Part shown: piece after piece, positions 18,245 through 27,612 of the stretch | Layout: each line of letters begins with the position of its first letter | How positions within the stretch are numbered: the first letter of the stretch is position 1 | Origin: Hyphomicrobiales bacterium | Lineage (GTDB): Bacteria > Pseudomonadota > Alphaproteobacteria > Rhizobiales > Rhizobiaceae | Direction: 5' to 3' | Assembly: GCA_021775455.1 (NCBI GenBank) | Contig: JAJFHU010000038.1 | Coordinates: 81,315 to 145,314, forward strand | DNA length: 64,000 nt | The notes under the pieces: model-generated | What the model was told of the DNA's origin: nothing | Seen by the model: the letters and a program-made list of their open reading frames with translations, nothing else | Database searches by the model: none | Made by a program: the position numbers and the translations under genes

Positions 18245-18414
18245 GCTTTGAGCCGGGAATTCTGTAAGAACGGAGTAATCTGGTTATCATTTGGCCATAC
18301 GGCGTTCTATGTCACCTAAATGCCGCATTGGAAAGCCCTTACAGATGTTCCAATGTTTTATGAGGAAACTGCACTACGGCAAAGAATTGCACATTTGAAT
18401 TTTGCGGAAACCGA

Positions 18415-19458
18415 ATGCTCGAAGATTACAAGATCAAGGCAATTGATGTAGCCCTGCTCTCACGGGTAAATCATCAAATCGATATCAAGACAAAGCCCCC
18501 CGGCTCCCTGGGGCAGATTGAGAAATTGGCGCTCCAGATGGCCGGTGCGCAATCAAGCGAAAATCCATCGGCAGACCCTGCAAGATTACTCCTTTTCGCA
18601 GGCGATCATGGACTGGTTGAAGAAGGTGTGTCCGCCTGGCCGAGCGAAGTAACCGCACAAATGGTGCTGAACTTCCTTGCCGGCGGTGCGGCGGCTAATG
18701 TTTTCGCCCGCACCAACGGCATTGACATTTCGATTGTCGATGCAGGTGTTGCGGGTGAATTGCCAGACCATCCGGATTTGCTGCGTGCTGGAATTCGCAA
18801 AGGTACCCGCAATGCCATGCATGAAGATGCACTCACCGCTGAGGAAGCAAGTTCTGCATTGAATTTTGGCGCAGAGCTTGCCGCAAAAGCAGTGGCAGAT
18901 GGAACCAAGACCATCGCTCTTGGTGAAATGGGAATTGGCAACACATCCAGTGCCACACTGCTGGTTCACGCAATTGATGGTTTACCAATTGATACCCTTA
19001 CAGGCCCTGGAGCCGGGCTGGATGCTGAGGGAGTTTCTCGAAAGGCGGGAATCCTCAAGAAGGTTGCATCGAGACGGCCCGGCAAGCTTCACCCTCAAGA
19101 CGCGCTTGCTGCCTATGGTGGTTTGGAGATTGCAGCAATGGTTGGCGCACTTATTGGCGCCGCCTCAGCAGGTGTGATCGTACTGGTAGATGGCTTCATA
19201 GCATCTGCAGCAGCCATGGTTGGTATCCGTGCGCGCCCCGAAGTACTGCCCTACACCGTCTTCGCCCATCGCTCAAAAGAACCTGGTCATAGGCTGATTA
19301 TTGATGCACTTGGCATAGAACCGCTCATTGATCTTGAACTTCGATTGGGCGAAGGTTCCGGTGCATTGCTGGCGTTTCCGCTCCTGCGCAATGCCTGCGC
19401 CATGCTGAATGAAATGGCGACCTTTGAAAGTGCCGGTGTATCCGATAAAACCGGATGA
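18415..19458 (+). CDS. cobT: Nicotinate-nucleotide--dimethylbenzimidazole phosphoribosyltransferase
   Basis: A 347-residue enzyme that activates 5,6-dimethylbenzimidazole to alpha-ribazole phosphate for the lower ligand of cobalamin. Signature segments are KPPGSLGQIEKLA (residues 28-40), FAGDHGLVEEGVSAWP (about 62-77), GEMGIGNTSSA (about 170) and the C-terminal catalytic glutamate in LRLGEGSGALLAFPLL (about residue 317). It is the first gene of a three-gene unit; cobS starts within its stop codon. The 170 bases before it show no cobalamin riboswitch. Confidence 0.96.
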   Translation: MLEDYKIKAIDVALLSRVNHQIDIKTKPPGSLGQIEKLALQMAGAQSSENPSADPARLLLFAGDHGLVEEGVSAWPSEVTAQMVLNFLAGGAAANVFARTNGIDISIVDAGVAGELPDHPDLLRAGIRKGTRNAMHEDALTAEEASSALNFGAELAAKAVADGTKTIALGEMGIGNTSSATLLVHAIDGLPIDTLTGPGAGLDAEGVSRKAGILKKVASRRPGKLHPQDALAAYGGLEIAAMVGALIGAASAGVIVLVDGFIASAAAMVGIRARPEVLPYTVFAHRSKEPGHRLIIDALGIEPLIDLELRLGEGSGALLAFPLLRNACAMLNEMATFESAGVSDKTG

Positions 19459-20237
19459 GCGAAAAACACACCGGGATAAACATGGAAAACTTTAGGTCAC
19501 AGCTTGCAACCGTAGTCGGGTTTTTTACGCGCTTTCCCCTTCCGCGCTCATGGATTGACAGTCAGGGCAGTTCAACCCTTTCTTCCGCCGCCAGCACATT
19601 TCCCTTGGCTGGCCTGATCGTAGCAGTCATCCCGGCCGTCATTTGGTTTATATCAGCGCAGTTTCTACCTTCCCTTGTGGCTGCTGGGCTCGCCATCACC
19701 TCTGGCCTGGTGGCAACCGGTGCTCTTCATGAAGACGGGCTTGCGGATTGCGCCGACGGTTTTGGTGCAACCAGTGACCGCAAAAAAATTCTGGAGATCA
19801 TGCGCGACAGCCAGATCGGAACTTTTGGGGGCTTGGCGCTGATTGCAAGTGTTGGATTGCGTTGGGCCGCACTTGCAAGTTTTACGGCATCGACGGGATT
19901 TTTCGCGCTTCTGATATGTCACTCTGGCGCACGCTCGACGATCCTGTTGGCAATGCAGTTTTCCCGATACACCCGACCAGAAGGATTGGGAAATTCCGTC
20001 GAAGGTGAAATGCCAAAGCATGCACTATCGATTGCCTTTTCAGTTGCAACTGCAATTGCTGTATTCCTTGGTGGAATACCGGGGCTCATTGCACTCGTTG
20101 CCGGTGCCATCGCCGCTTGGCTTATGCTAAAATTGCAAAACTTTAGGCTTGGCGGCTACACTGGCGATGGACTGGGTGCCATGGAGCAGGTTGCAGAAAT
20201 AACCATTCTCATAGTCTTGGCAGGTTTTTGGACATGA
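19455..20237 (+). CDS. cobS: Adenosylcobinamide-GDP ribazoletransferase (cobalamin synthase)
   Basis: A 260-residue inner-membrane enzyme (CobS/CobV family) that joins adenosylcobinamide-GDP and alpha-ribazole, the last assembly step. Recognisable motifs are FTRFPLP near the N-terminus and the conserved polar loop GALHEDGLADCADGFGA (about residues 90-106), followed by SQIGTFGGLALI; multiple hydrophobic helices follow. The start at 19455 gives an ATGA overlap with cobT; a second ATG at 19482 is possible. Its stop overlaps the next start in the same way. Confidence 0.95.
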   Translation: MSEKHTGINMENFRSQLATVVGFFTRFPLPRSWIDSQGSSTLSSAASTFPLAGLIVAVIPAVIWFISAQFLPSLVAAGLAITSGLVATGALHEDGLADCADGFGATSDRKKILEIMRDSQIGTFGGLALIASVGLRWAALASFTASTGFFALLICHSGARSTILLAMQFSRYTRPEGLGNSVEGEMPKHALSIAFSVATAIAVFLGGIPGLIALVAGAIAAWLMLKLQNFRLGGYTGDGLGAMEQVAEITILIVLAGFWT

Positions 20238-20758
20238 TTTTTCTGCGTCATCCAACACCAGATGTGGAGCCCGGCATTTGCTATGGAAGACTGGACATTG
20301 GAATTGCGGAAATCGGGCACAATCAAATACTCAAAGCGCTTGAATCCACCCCTCCAGTAAAGAGAATTATTGCCAGCCCCGCAAAACGCTGCCGTAAACT
20401 CGCAGAAGAACTCTCTTCCCTGCATAAGGTGGAATTACATTTTGATGAGCGCTTTTGGGAAATGCACATGGGCGAGTGGGAGGGTATTGCGTGGAAGGAT
20501 ATTGATCGCACTATTAGTGAGGCCTGGCTGAATGATCCGATGAATATTCCAACCCCCGGTGGTGAAAATTTTCTCGATGTACAAAAAAGAGTTTTGGAGG
20601 CTCTGGAACATGCAGATCCGGAAACGGCAATTGTTTGTCATGCAGGTCCAATCCGCGCTGCTCAAATGGCTTGGTTAGGCATGACGTTTGAAGAAGTATT
20701 TGCGCAAATACCTCCTTTTGCAGAGGCAATCAGAATTTTTCCCCCAGACTGCAGTTGA
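20234..20758 (+). CDS. Histidine phosphatase family protein, probable alpha-ribazole phosphatase
   Basis: A 174-residue member of the phosphoglycerate-mutase-like histidine phosphatases. The catalytic motif is FLRHPTP (the usual RHG/RHA varied to RHP), followed by CYGRLDI, with the second conserved arginine in SPAKRCRKLAEEL, the acidic catalytic residue region WEMHMGEWEG and the second histidine in VCHAGPIRA. ATGA overlap with cobS and its position after cobT strongly suggest removal of the 5'-phosphate in nucleotide-loop assembly (the Salmonella CobC role). Confidence 0.87.
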   Translation: MIFLRHPTPDVEPGICYGRLDIGIAEIGHNQILKALESTPPVKRIIASPAKRCRKLAEELSSLHKVELHFDERFWEMHMGEWEGIAWKDIDRTISEAWLNDPMNIPTPGGENFLDVQKRVLEALEHADPETAIVCHAGPIRAAQMAWLGMTFEEVFAQIPPFAEAIRIFPPDCS

Positions 20759-20876
20759 AGTGGGAATTTATTGGGTGATCCACCCTGATTCATTCCTGAT
20801 TACCTGTAGGATCGAACTATGATGATACCAATCGCAATTTAGTCGCCTGAATGTTCAGTAACACCAAAATCAAATT

Positions 20877-21845
20877 CTAAATGAATGCAAGAATGCCAAT
20901 GATCACCCAACCTGCAAAGCAACTGGCAGAAAAAATTTTAAGGGTTTTTGAAATATCTGAAACTTCAAGTTTACGCTTTCCTGCCGCATTAATGAAAGCC
21001 TGATCAACCGTTTCATTTGCATACTGACGCGGACCGCCAAGTGCGATGTTCGCGCCCCCGGCCATAGCTGATTCAGGCCAACCCGCGTTGGGTGAGCGAT
21101 GAAGGCCGGCATCTCGAAGGGTAACGCTGACTGAATTCCGCATTGCTTTGAGACCATTGATTACTCCAGACCCGGCAGCAATCAAAAACACAGAAATGCG
21201 CGCAGGCAGCCAGTTTGCAAGATCATCAATTATTGCCGTTGTTCGGCCAAAGTGAAGGTATTTCTCGTTTTTGTACGCAATCATGGAGTCCGCAGTGTTT
21301 ATTATCTTGTAAGCAAACAAACCCGGCAATCCAAACACTGCATACCAAAAGGCCGGGGCCACCACGCCATCGGAGAAATTTTCTGCCAGGCTTTCAATTG
21401 CAGCGCGGCAAACCCCGGTCTTGTCGAGAAAATTTGGATCACGTCCAACTATCAAAGCAACAGCCTTTCGACCTTCCTTCAAACCGCCTGATTGCAACGC
21501 GCTTTGAATTGCTTCCACATGATCATACAGGCTGCGTTGTGCGATAAAGACAAACACAATCACAGCCTCAAGGGCAATTCCGATTGCGCCAATTTTTTGC
21601 AGAAAAATTTGCAAAACCAAAGCAAAGCCGAGCGAAGCAATTATCAATATTGCAATCGCGATCGATCCCTTCTTGATTTTTTCATCATCTGTATCACTTT
21701 GAATGTTTAACCGGTCATCTGCCAACGTAACCGCCTTGCCAATCAAGACAACTGGGTGTGGGATGCGGTTCCACACCAGCTTCGGCTCGCCCAAAAACCA
21801 GTCCATGATTAATGCAGCAAACAATATGAACAACGTGTATTCCAT
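20877..21845 (-). CDS. cobD: Adenosylcobinamide-phosphate synthase (CobD/CbiB)
   Basis: A 322-residue membrane protein that attaches the aminopropanol (phosphate) arm to adenosylcobyric acid. Typical segments: MDWFLGEPKLVWNRIPHPVVLIG near the N-terminus, GRDPNFLDKTGVCRAAIESLAENFSDG (the conserved RAxIESLAEN block at about residue 165) and WPESAMAGG near residue 255. It is the last gene of the cobA-cobB-cobC-cobD unit, one base after the cobC stop. Confidence 0.95.
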   Translation of the reverse strand: MEYTLFILFAALIMDWFLGEPKLVWNRIPHPVVLIGKAVTLADDRLNIQSDTDDEKIKKGSIAIAILIIASLGFALVLQIFLQKIGAIGIALEAVIVFVFIAQRSLYDHVEAIQSALQSGGLKEGRKAVALIVGRDPNFLDKTGVCRAAIESLAENFSDGVVAPAFWYAVFGLPGLFAYKIINTADSMIAYKNEKYLHFGRTTAIIDDLANWLPARISVFLIAAGSGVINGLKAMRNSVSVTLRDAGLHRSPNAGWPESAMAGGANIALGGPRQYANETVDQAFINAAGKRKLEVSDISKTLKIFSASCFAGWVIIGILAFI

Positions 21846-21846
21846 G

Positions 21847-22848
21847 TCAGGTTCCTGTGGCCCACTTTAAGGCATTCGCCAATCGCGACATGGACGCGTC
21901 ATCCGGGCAAAGACCATAGCGCAATCGGTCTGGCCGGTCAGGAAAGTCCCGAACCAGAATTTGTTCCGCCAAAAGTTTCCTGTGAATTTCCGGCGCCCGT
22001 TCGTGGCTGGTCTCAATGAAAAGCGTTGCGTTACCGCATATCGCCAAGCCACAGTCTTCCAAGACACTGGCTTGCCTTTTGCTGACCGCATGTAATCTTT
22101 CCCGTGTGCTGCCAATCCATTGATCGTTTTGCAATGCGTGTCGCCCAATTTCCAGCGCTGAGCCAGATACGGCCCAAGGTCCAATTTTCGAATGCAATTG
22201 GTTTGCGATCTCATGATTTCCAATTGCAAAACCCAGTCGCACTCCAGCCAGTCCGAAAAACTTGCCAAACGACCGCAACACAATTGCATTATCTGGCAGA
22301 GATGGAACAAGGCTCAGCTCAGGCGTTACATCACAAAACGCCTCATCAACAACCAACACTCCACCTCGCTCATTTAGTTGTTTTGCCAAACCGCGCAGCT
22401 CTTCAGGTTCATGATGACGGCAATCGGGGTTGTTTGGATTGCCAATGACCACAATATCCGATTTGTCTGATACAGCAGCGGGTTCCCCAATCTCCCGAAC
22501 CTGCCTGCCTTCCATTCTCCAGCAGTGTGCATGTTCGCCATAGGTTGGTGAAATGATTTCAACAATTACACCTTCCAAAACACTCGGCAGCAGTTGAATG
22601 AGAGCCTGTGTGCCGTTGGCAGCAACAATTGAGTGTTCATCTCTCAATTGATAGTAGGTTCGTGCTACATTGAGCAGGGCTTTTTCTGCCGCCTCCCCCG
22701 GTAATCGAGTGAAGCATTCAGGGCTAAAATCACCAACTGGCCACGGCCAGGGGTTTATCCCGGTTGAAAGATCAAGCCACTCCCCGACTCGGCCACCGAA
22801 CTCAGCTATGGCTGCATCCAGCCTGCCGCCATGAACAATCCCGTTCAT
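21847..22848 (-). CDS. cobC: Threonine-phosphate decarboxylase, CobC type
   Basis: A 333-residue fold-type I aminotransferase-like PLP enzyme that supplies aminopropanol phosphate for the nucleotide loop. It begins with HGGRLDAA, has LDLSTGINPWPWP (residues 22-34), the Asp of the PLP site in VVDEAFCDVTP and the Schiff-base lysine in LRSFGKFFGLAGVRLGFA (about residue 200), all as in CobC/CobD decarboxylases. Its ATG overlaps the cobB stop (ATGA). Confidence 0.93.
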   Translation of the reverse strand: MNGIVHGGRLDAAIAEFGGRVGEWLDLSTGINPWPWPVGDFSPECFTRLPGEAAEKALLNVARTYYQLRDEHSIVAANGTQALIQLLPSVLEGVIVEIISPTYGEHAHCWRMEGRQVREIGEPAAVSDKSDIVVIGNPNNPDCRHHEPEELRGLAKQLNERGGVLVVDEAFCDVTPELSLVPSLPDNAIVLRSFGKFFGLAGVRLGFAIGNHEIANQLHSKIGPWAVSGSALEIGRHALQNDQWIGSTRERLHAVSKRQASVLEDCGLAICGNATLFIETSHERAPEIHRKLLAEQILVRDFPDRPDRLRYGLCPDDASMSRLANALKWATGT

Positions 22849-24146
22849 GTGTGAACCTGGTCAATAACGTGCATGTATGATCCCATCACATTGCCTTGGC
22901 GCAAACCGGCTGATCCCATATCCTGTCCAAGTGCATCCCGCACGAAAAACAAAGCATTACCTTCTTCCCTAACCGCACTGGTATAGTGAAATTCATGCCC
23001 GCGCAGCTTTCTACCCAGCGGAAAATCCACTGTTTCAATCTGCCTGTATCCCAAATGTAATTTGCGTTGTTGAAAGCTGGTCTCAAGTCGCAATAAACCG
23101 CTCATTTGGTGAGCGCTTCCTTCTGCATCAATTATACTGTCTCCCATAACCATATAGCCGCCGCACTCGCCATAAATTGTTGCGCCGTTGTTTCGAAGTA
23201 ACCTCAATCCTTCATGAAACTCCTTTGCTGTAGCCAGTTTTTCCCCATGCAATTCCGGGTATCCGCCGGGCAGAAAAACAGCATCGCATGACGGATCCGG
23301 AGCTTCATTTGCCAACGGCGAAAAAAACGATAGATGAGCCCCGGCGTAACGCCAGTCCTCCAGCATATGTGGGTAAACGAAAGAAAAAGCTTTATCCGAG
23401 GCGACAGCAATTCGACTTCCCAATGGCGGCAAACATTGTCGATCGCCCGCTCCTGTTTTCATGTCTGCAAACAATTGCAACAATTGTTCCATGTCGAGGG
23501 ATCCGGCAATTGTATCAGCAGCGTTCGCCACAAATTCTTCAATCTCGCCAATTTCACCTGCCTGAACCAGCCCAAGATGGCGCACGGGTAACTCAAGGGA
23601 AGCATCGCGCACAACTGCACCCAACACTGGAATTCCAACAGCATCCAGCGCTGAACGCAGCATGGCCTCATGCCGGGGGCTTCCCACCTTGTTGAGAATG
23701 ACACCGGCGACATTTACTTTGGGATCATGGTCCCGGAAACCCCGCATCAGCGCTCCGATGGAATGAGACTGTTTGGCTGCATCGACAATCAAGACGACTG
23801 GTACATCAAGGGTCTTCGCAAGTTCAGCCGCCGATGCCGAACCATCCGCAGCACCATCAAACAGACCCATCATTGCTTCAATCAAAAGATGGCTACCTGT
23901 TTGGTTTGCAGCCAATACTTGCAATCGATCTTTGTTCATGGCCCAGGGGTCGAGATTTACAGATGTCGAACCGCAAGCGACTTCATGAAACCGCGGGTCA
24001 ATATAATCTGGTCCCGCTTTTGCAGCTGATATGGCAACGCCGCGATCACGCAATATCCGCAGCAAAGCCAGTTGCAACAGTGTTTTTCCGCTTCCCGATG
24101 TAGGCGCAGCAAGCATCAAGGCTGATTTTCCGGCGATATCAATCAT
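22845..24146 (-). CDS. cobB: Cobyrinate a,c-diamide synthase
   Basis: A 433-residue glutamine amidotransferase that amidates the a and c side chains of (hydrogeno)byrinic/cobyrinic acid. An ATP-binding P-loop APTSGSGKT sits near residue 15, the CbiA N-terminal domain covers residues 10-200 and the triad-type glutamine amidotransferase domain follows, with its nucleophilic cysteine in GECGGYMVMG (about residue 335). The ATG at 24146 overlaps the cobA stop (ATGA); an upstream in-frame GTG at 24167 is less likely. Confidence 0.94.
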   Translation of the reverse strand: MIDIAGKSALMLAAPTSGSGKTLLQLALLRILRDRGVAISAAKAGPDYIDPRFHEVACGSTSVNLDPWAMNKDRLQVLAANQTGSHLLIEAMMGLFDGAADGSASAAELAKTLDVPVVLIVDAAKQSHSIGALMRGFRDHDPKVNVAGVILNKVGSPRHEAMLRSALDAVGIPVLGAVVRDASLELPVRHLGLVQAGEIGEIEEFVANAADTIAGSLDMEQLLQLFADMKTGAGDRQCLPPLGSRIAVASDKAFSFVYPHMLEDWRYAGAHLSFFSPLANEAPDPSCDAVFLPGGYPELHGEKLATAKEFHEGLRLLRNNGATIYGECGGYMVMGDSIIDAEGSAHQMSGLLRLETSFQQRKLHLGYRQIETVDFPLGRKLRGHEFHYTSAVREEGNALFFVRDALGQDMGSAGLRQGNVMGSYMHVIDQVHT

Positions 24147-24931
24147 CGCGAAACTTTGCTCAACCACTCAAGTTGGTTGCGGAGATTTACCGCCTTGCCA
24201 ACCACAACGATTGCTGGAGGTTCAATGCCGCTGCTTTCCAGGTCCGTCAGCGACTCACCCAAGGTTGTTACAAGCACGCGCTGATTGGGGGTAGTCGCTT
24301 CACAAACAAATGCGACCGGTTCATCTTCTCCCCTGCCATGTTCGAGTAATTTTCCCCGAATGTTGGACCAGTGTTTCATCGCCATATACATCACGATAAC
24401 CGGCGAACCATTCGACACGCATTTCCATTTGACCGCACTTGGCACGACACCATTGGCATCATGTCCGGTCAAAAACGTAACGGAATGATTGATGTCACGG
24501 TGGGTTACCGGGATACCCGCATAGGCAAGTCCGCCAATACCTGCTGATATGCCCGGAATAATTCGAAACGGAATGTTGTTTTCTGAAAGCGCTAGCGCTT
24601 CTTCACCGCCCCGGCCGAATACAAAAGGATCTCCGCCCTTCAGCCGCAGGACACGCTTGTTCTGCCGGGCAAACTCCACCAACTTCAATGTAATGTCCTT
24701 CTGTTTTGGAGAAGGCTTCCCTCCACGTTTGCCAGCAAAATGAAGTTCAACAGATTCCGAGGCAAGACCCAGAATTTCATCATTGACCAGAGCATCATAG
24801 ACGATAATTTCCGCCTGCTTGATGGCATTCATACCGTGCAGGGTCAAAAGCCCGGGATCACCCGGACCGGCACCCACCAACCAGACGTGGCCCGGTTCAA
24901 ACACAGGCAGCTGTTTCATGAAGTCGCTCAT
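24143..24931 (-). CDS. cobA: Uroporphyrinogen-III C-methyltransferase
   Basis: A 262-residue S-adenosylmethionine-dependent methyltransferase converting uroporphyrinogen III to precorrin-2, the branch point to cobalamin and sirohaem. Motifs: VGAGPGDPGLLTL (about residue 19), RLKGGDPFVFGRGGEEA (about 100) and the methylase-family GIPVTHRDI segment. There is no CysG dehydrogenase domain. It heads the minus-strand unit cobA-cobB-cobC-cobD and is divergent from cbiD, with some 70 bases between them for both promoters. Confidence 0.95.
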   Translation of the reverse strand: MSDFMKQLPVFEPGHVWLVGAGPGDPGLLTLHGMNAIKQAEIIVYDALVNDEILGLASESVELHFAGKRGGKPSPKQKDITLKLVEFARQNKRVLRLKGGDPFVFGRGGEEALALSENNIPFRIIPGISAGIGGLAYAGIPVTHRDINHSVTFLTGHDANGVVPSAVKWKCVSNGSPVIVMYMAMKHWSNIRGKLLEHGRGEDEPVAFVCEATTPNQRVLVTTLGESLTDLESSGIEPPAIVVVGKAVNLRNQLEWLSKVSR

Positions 24932-24999
24932 GCAACCCACTCACCAGAAACTGCAAAATTCAACTTTCGTGGCCGATAGCCATCACCTATAACCGCTGC

Positions 25000-26118
25000 A
25001 TGAGCAAGGTTGCGAGAGAAAAGAAACCAGAAGGACAATTGCGTCGGGGGTGGACGACCGGTGCTTGTGCTACTGCGGGTACAAAGGCAGCTCTGACCGC
25101 ATTGCTTGAAGGAAGTTTTCCCGATCCTGTGTCGATTACTTTGCCCAAAGGCGAAACACCTGCCTTCGCTCTTACGCATGAAAAAATCGACGATGTGTTT
25201 GCCGAGGCCGGCATAGTTAAGGATGCCGGCGATGATCCCGACGTGACCCATGGTGCCACCATCATCGCAAAAATCAGTCGTGGCAAAGCTGGAAACGGCA
25301 TCCGCTTTCATGCTGGAAGCGGTGTCGGCTCCGTCACCAAAACCGGATTGCCGATCGCCGTTGGTGAGGCTGCGATCAATCCCGTTCCCCGGCAAATGAT
25401 GACCCAGGAAGTTGAAGCGCTTTGCTCGCAGCACAAGATTCCTGCAGATTTCAACATCACCATATCTGTCCCCGGCGGAGAAAAACTGGCGGAGAACACC
25501 TGGAACCCGCGCCTTGGTATTGTCGGAGGTATTTCGATACTCGGCACCACCGGCATTGTTCATCCCTTCTCCTGCTCGGCCTGGATACACTCCATTCACC
25601 GGGGAATTGATGTCAGCCGCGCCGCTGGTGAGACCCATGTACTTGCCGCCACCGGTTCCACTTCGGAAACCGCTGCCTGCGCGTTCTACAATTTTCCGGA
25701 CCACGCCATGCTCGACATGGGAGACTTTGTCGGTGGGTTGCTCAAATATCTTCGCAATCATCCGATTGACCGGATTACCCTTGCAGGTGGTTTCGGAAAA
25801 TTCTCCAAACTTGCTCAAGGTGCCCTCGACCTTCACTCCGGACGCAGCCAGGTCAATTTCGACTGGATGGCAGATGAGGCGATTAAATGCGGCTTGAATC
25901 AATCTCTGAGGTCGTCGATTCAAAATGCCAACACCGCACTGGAAGTGCTTGAAATAATGGACGAAAGAAAAAACAAATTTTCCCAACACATTGCCAACAA
26001 GGCTCAAGCAACCGCACTTGAAGTTTTGCGTGACGCAACCGTTGAAGTGGAGGTGATGGTCTTCGCACGCGATGGAACGCTCCTTGCACGCACAGGTTGG
26101 TTGAGTGCCAATGTCTGA
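25000..26118 (+). CDS. cbiD: Cobalt-precorrin-5B C1-methyltransferase CbiD
   Basis: A 372-residue protein of the CbiD family, which methylates C-1 in the cobalt-first (anaerobic-type) route. The N-terminus LRRGWTTGACATAGTKAA, GSGVGSVTKTGLPIAVGEAAINPVP (shown by GVGTVT-like and GEPAINPVP-like blocks), GILGTTGIV-type SILGTTGIVHPFS and LAGGFGKFSKLAQG are all characteristic. In Pseudomonas-type aerobic pathways this step is made by CobF, which is not in the window. cobK overlaps its 3' end by eight bases. Confidence 0.95.
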   Translation: MSKVAREKKPEGQLRRGWTTGACATAGTKAALTALLEGSFPDPVSITLPKGETPAFALTHEKIDDVFAEAGIVKDAGDDPDVTHGATIIAKISRGKAGNGIRFHAGSGVGSVTKTGLPIAVGEAAINPVPRQMMTQEVEALCSQHKIPADFNITISVPGGEKLAENTWNPRLGIVGGISILGTTGIVHPFSCSAWIHSIHRGIDVSRAAGETHVLAATGSTSETAACAFYNFPDHAMLDMGDFVGGLLKYLRNHPIDRITLAGGFGKFSKLAQGALDLHSGRSQVNFDWMADEAIKCGLNQSLRSSIQNANTALEVLEIMDERKNKFSQHIANKAQATALEVLRDATVEVEVMVFARDGTLLARTGWLSANV

Positions 26119-26839
26119 GAATATTCTGATTTTGGGGGGTACTCGCGAAGCATCTGAACTCGCTTCCAGACTGGTCGAGTACGGACACACCGTTACCACT
26201 TCTTTCGCCGGAAGAACAAAATCCCCTGCCCCGGTTGCAGGAAAAACCCGTTTGGGTGGATTCGGCGGAAAGTCTGGGCTCGCCCAATTTCTCGAGTTGG
26301 AAAAAGTTACCTTGCTGGTCGATGCAACGCATCCGTTCGCATCCCGGATTTCTGAAAATGCCAAAACTGCTTGCGACGAAAAAACTGTTCCCAGGCTGAC
26401 TCTCTCACGACCCGCATGGACACAATCAGATGGTGACCGATGGACTTTGGTCTCGAATGAGAATGAAGCCGCAGATGCCCTTCCCAATAACGCTACCTGC
26501 TTTCTGGCGCTCGGTAGCCAACATTTAGCTGCATTCGAAAAGCGTGACGAAGTGCATTTCATTTTGCGCATGGTGGATAAGCCAGATACCCCAATCCCCT
26601 TCAAACAATATGAGTTACTTACAGGCACGCCATCATTGTCCGTAAACGAAGAGCAGATGATATTGTCAGAACATGGCGTAACGCACATCGTCTGTCGAAA
26701 TTCCGGTGGCAAGGGAGCCTTTGCAAAACTGGTCGCGGCGCGCAATCTCTCATTGCCGGTCATAATGATCGACCGACCTGTGCTGCCGACCGGCGAAACA
26801 TTTGCGAGTATTGATGCGCTGCTTGCGGCCATCGACTAG
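26111..26839 (+). CDS. cobK: Precorrin-6A reductase CobK
   Basis: A 242-residue NADPH-dependent reductase (CobK/CbiJ family) acting on the corrin ring after ring contraction. The N-terminal nucleotide-binding motif is ILILGGTREASELA; LVDATHPFASRISENA (about residue 75) and RNSGGKGAFAKL (about 198) are conserved family segments. The ATG at 26111 overlaps cbiD; the frame opens at a GTG at 26105. It converges with cobM, and the two stop codons overlap by four bases. Confidence 0.93.
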   Translation: MSENILILGGTREASELASRLVEYGHTVTTSFAGRTKSPAPVAGKTRLGGFGGKSGLAQFLELEKVTLLVDATHPFASRISENAKTACDEKTVPRLTLSRPAWTQSDGDRWTLVSNENEAADALPNNATCFLALGSQHLAAFEKRDEVHFILRMVDKPDTPIPFKQYELLTGTPSLSVNEEQMILSEHGVTHIVCRNSGGKGAFAKLVAARNLSLPVIMIDRPVLPTGETFASIDALLAAID

Positions 26840-27612
26840 GCACTCACTTTCTTCTTGCCTTTGTTCCTGAGCACGTGGGCATATTCCTCATTGTACAAAT
26901 CGGAATCGCGAAATTGCACATCACCAAACACCTGCCCAACCATGATCAATGCAGTCCGGGTAATCTTGGCCGCACGTACCGCATCTTTCATTTCTGCAAG
27001 TGTGGTGCGGATATACAATTCATCCGGCCACGTCGCGCGATACGCAATCACCACAGGACAATCTGCCCCGTAGTAGGGTTCCAGAGTTTCCCGCACATGG
27101 ACGAGATTTCTAATCGATAAATGGATAGCCAAAGTTGCCCGTGATTTTCCCAACACTTCCAGCGTCTCGTGTTCGGGCATCGATGAAGCCTTCATACCGG
27201 TGCGCGTGACTATGATTGTTTGAGCAATTTCAGGAAGAGTCAATTCAGTCTTGAGCTTTGCTGCAACTCCTGCAAATGCCGGAACACCAGGCACGACCTC
27301 ATAATCAATACCTAGCGTATCCAACCGCCGCATTTGTTCGGCGGTTGCACCGTAAATCGACGGGTCACCGGAATGAACCCGCGCAACGTCTTCGCCCTTT
27401 TCGTGCGCCTGTTTGATATCCTCGATGATCTGGTCAAGATGCATCGGTGCGGTGTCCTTTACCAGCGCATCTTCAGGTGCCGCTGCCACGGTTTCTTCCG
27501 GCACCAATGAACCGGCAAAAAGGCAAACCGGGCAGCGCTTGATTAGTTCAAGTCCGCGAACCGTGATGAGATCAGGCGCGCCCGGCCCTGCTCCAATAAA
27601 ATAAACCGTCAT
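26836..27612 (-). CDS. cobM: Precorrin-4 C11-methyltransferase
   Basis: A 258-residue tetrapyrrole methylase of the CobM/CbiF group. Motifs are FIGAGPGAPDLITVRG at the N-terminus, the SAM-binding VHSGDPSIYGATAEQM (about residue 78) and EVVPGVPAFAGVAA; LTLPEIAQTIIVTRT is typical of CobM/CbiF. It is the last gene of the long minus-strand corrin unit and its ATG overlaps the stop of cbiG-cobJ (ATGA). Confidence 0.95.
   Translation of the reverse strand: MTVYFIGAGPGAPDLITVRGLELIKRCPVCLFAGSLVPEETVAAAPEDALVKDTAPMHLDQIIEDIKQAHEKGEDVARVHSGDPSIYGATAEQMRRLDTLGIDYEVVPGVPAFAGVAAKLKTELTLPEIAQTIIVTRTGMKASSMPEHETLEVLGKSRATLAIHLSIRNLVHVRETLEPYYGADCPVVIAYRATWPDELYIRTTLAEMKDAVRAAKITRTALIMVGQVFGDVQFRDSDLYNEEYAHVLRNKGKKKVSA

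Noticed and set aside
24928-26832. Long open frame of 634 codons on the minus strand
   Set aside because: It is antisense to cbiD and cobK, whose plus-strand products match known families end to end; the antisense product is low in complexity and has no domain.
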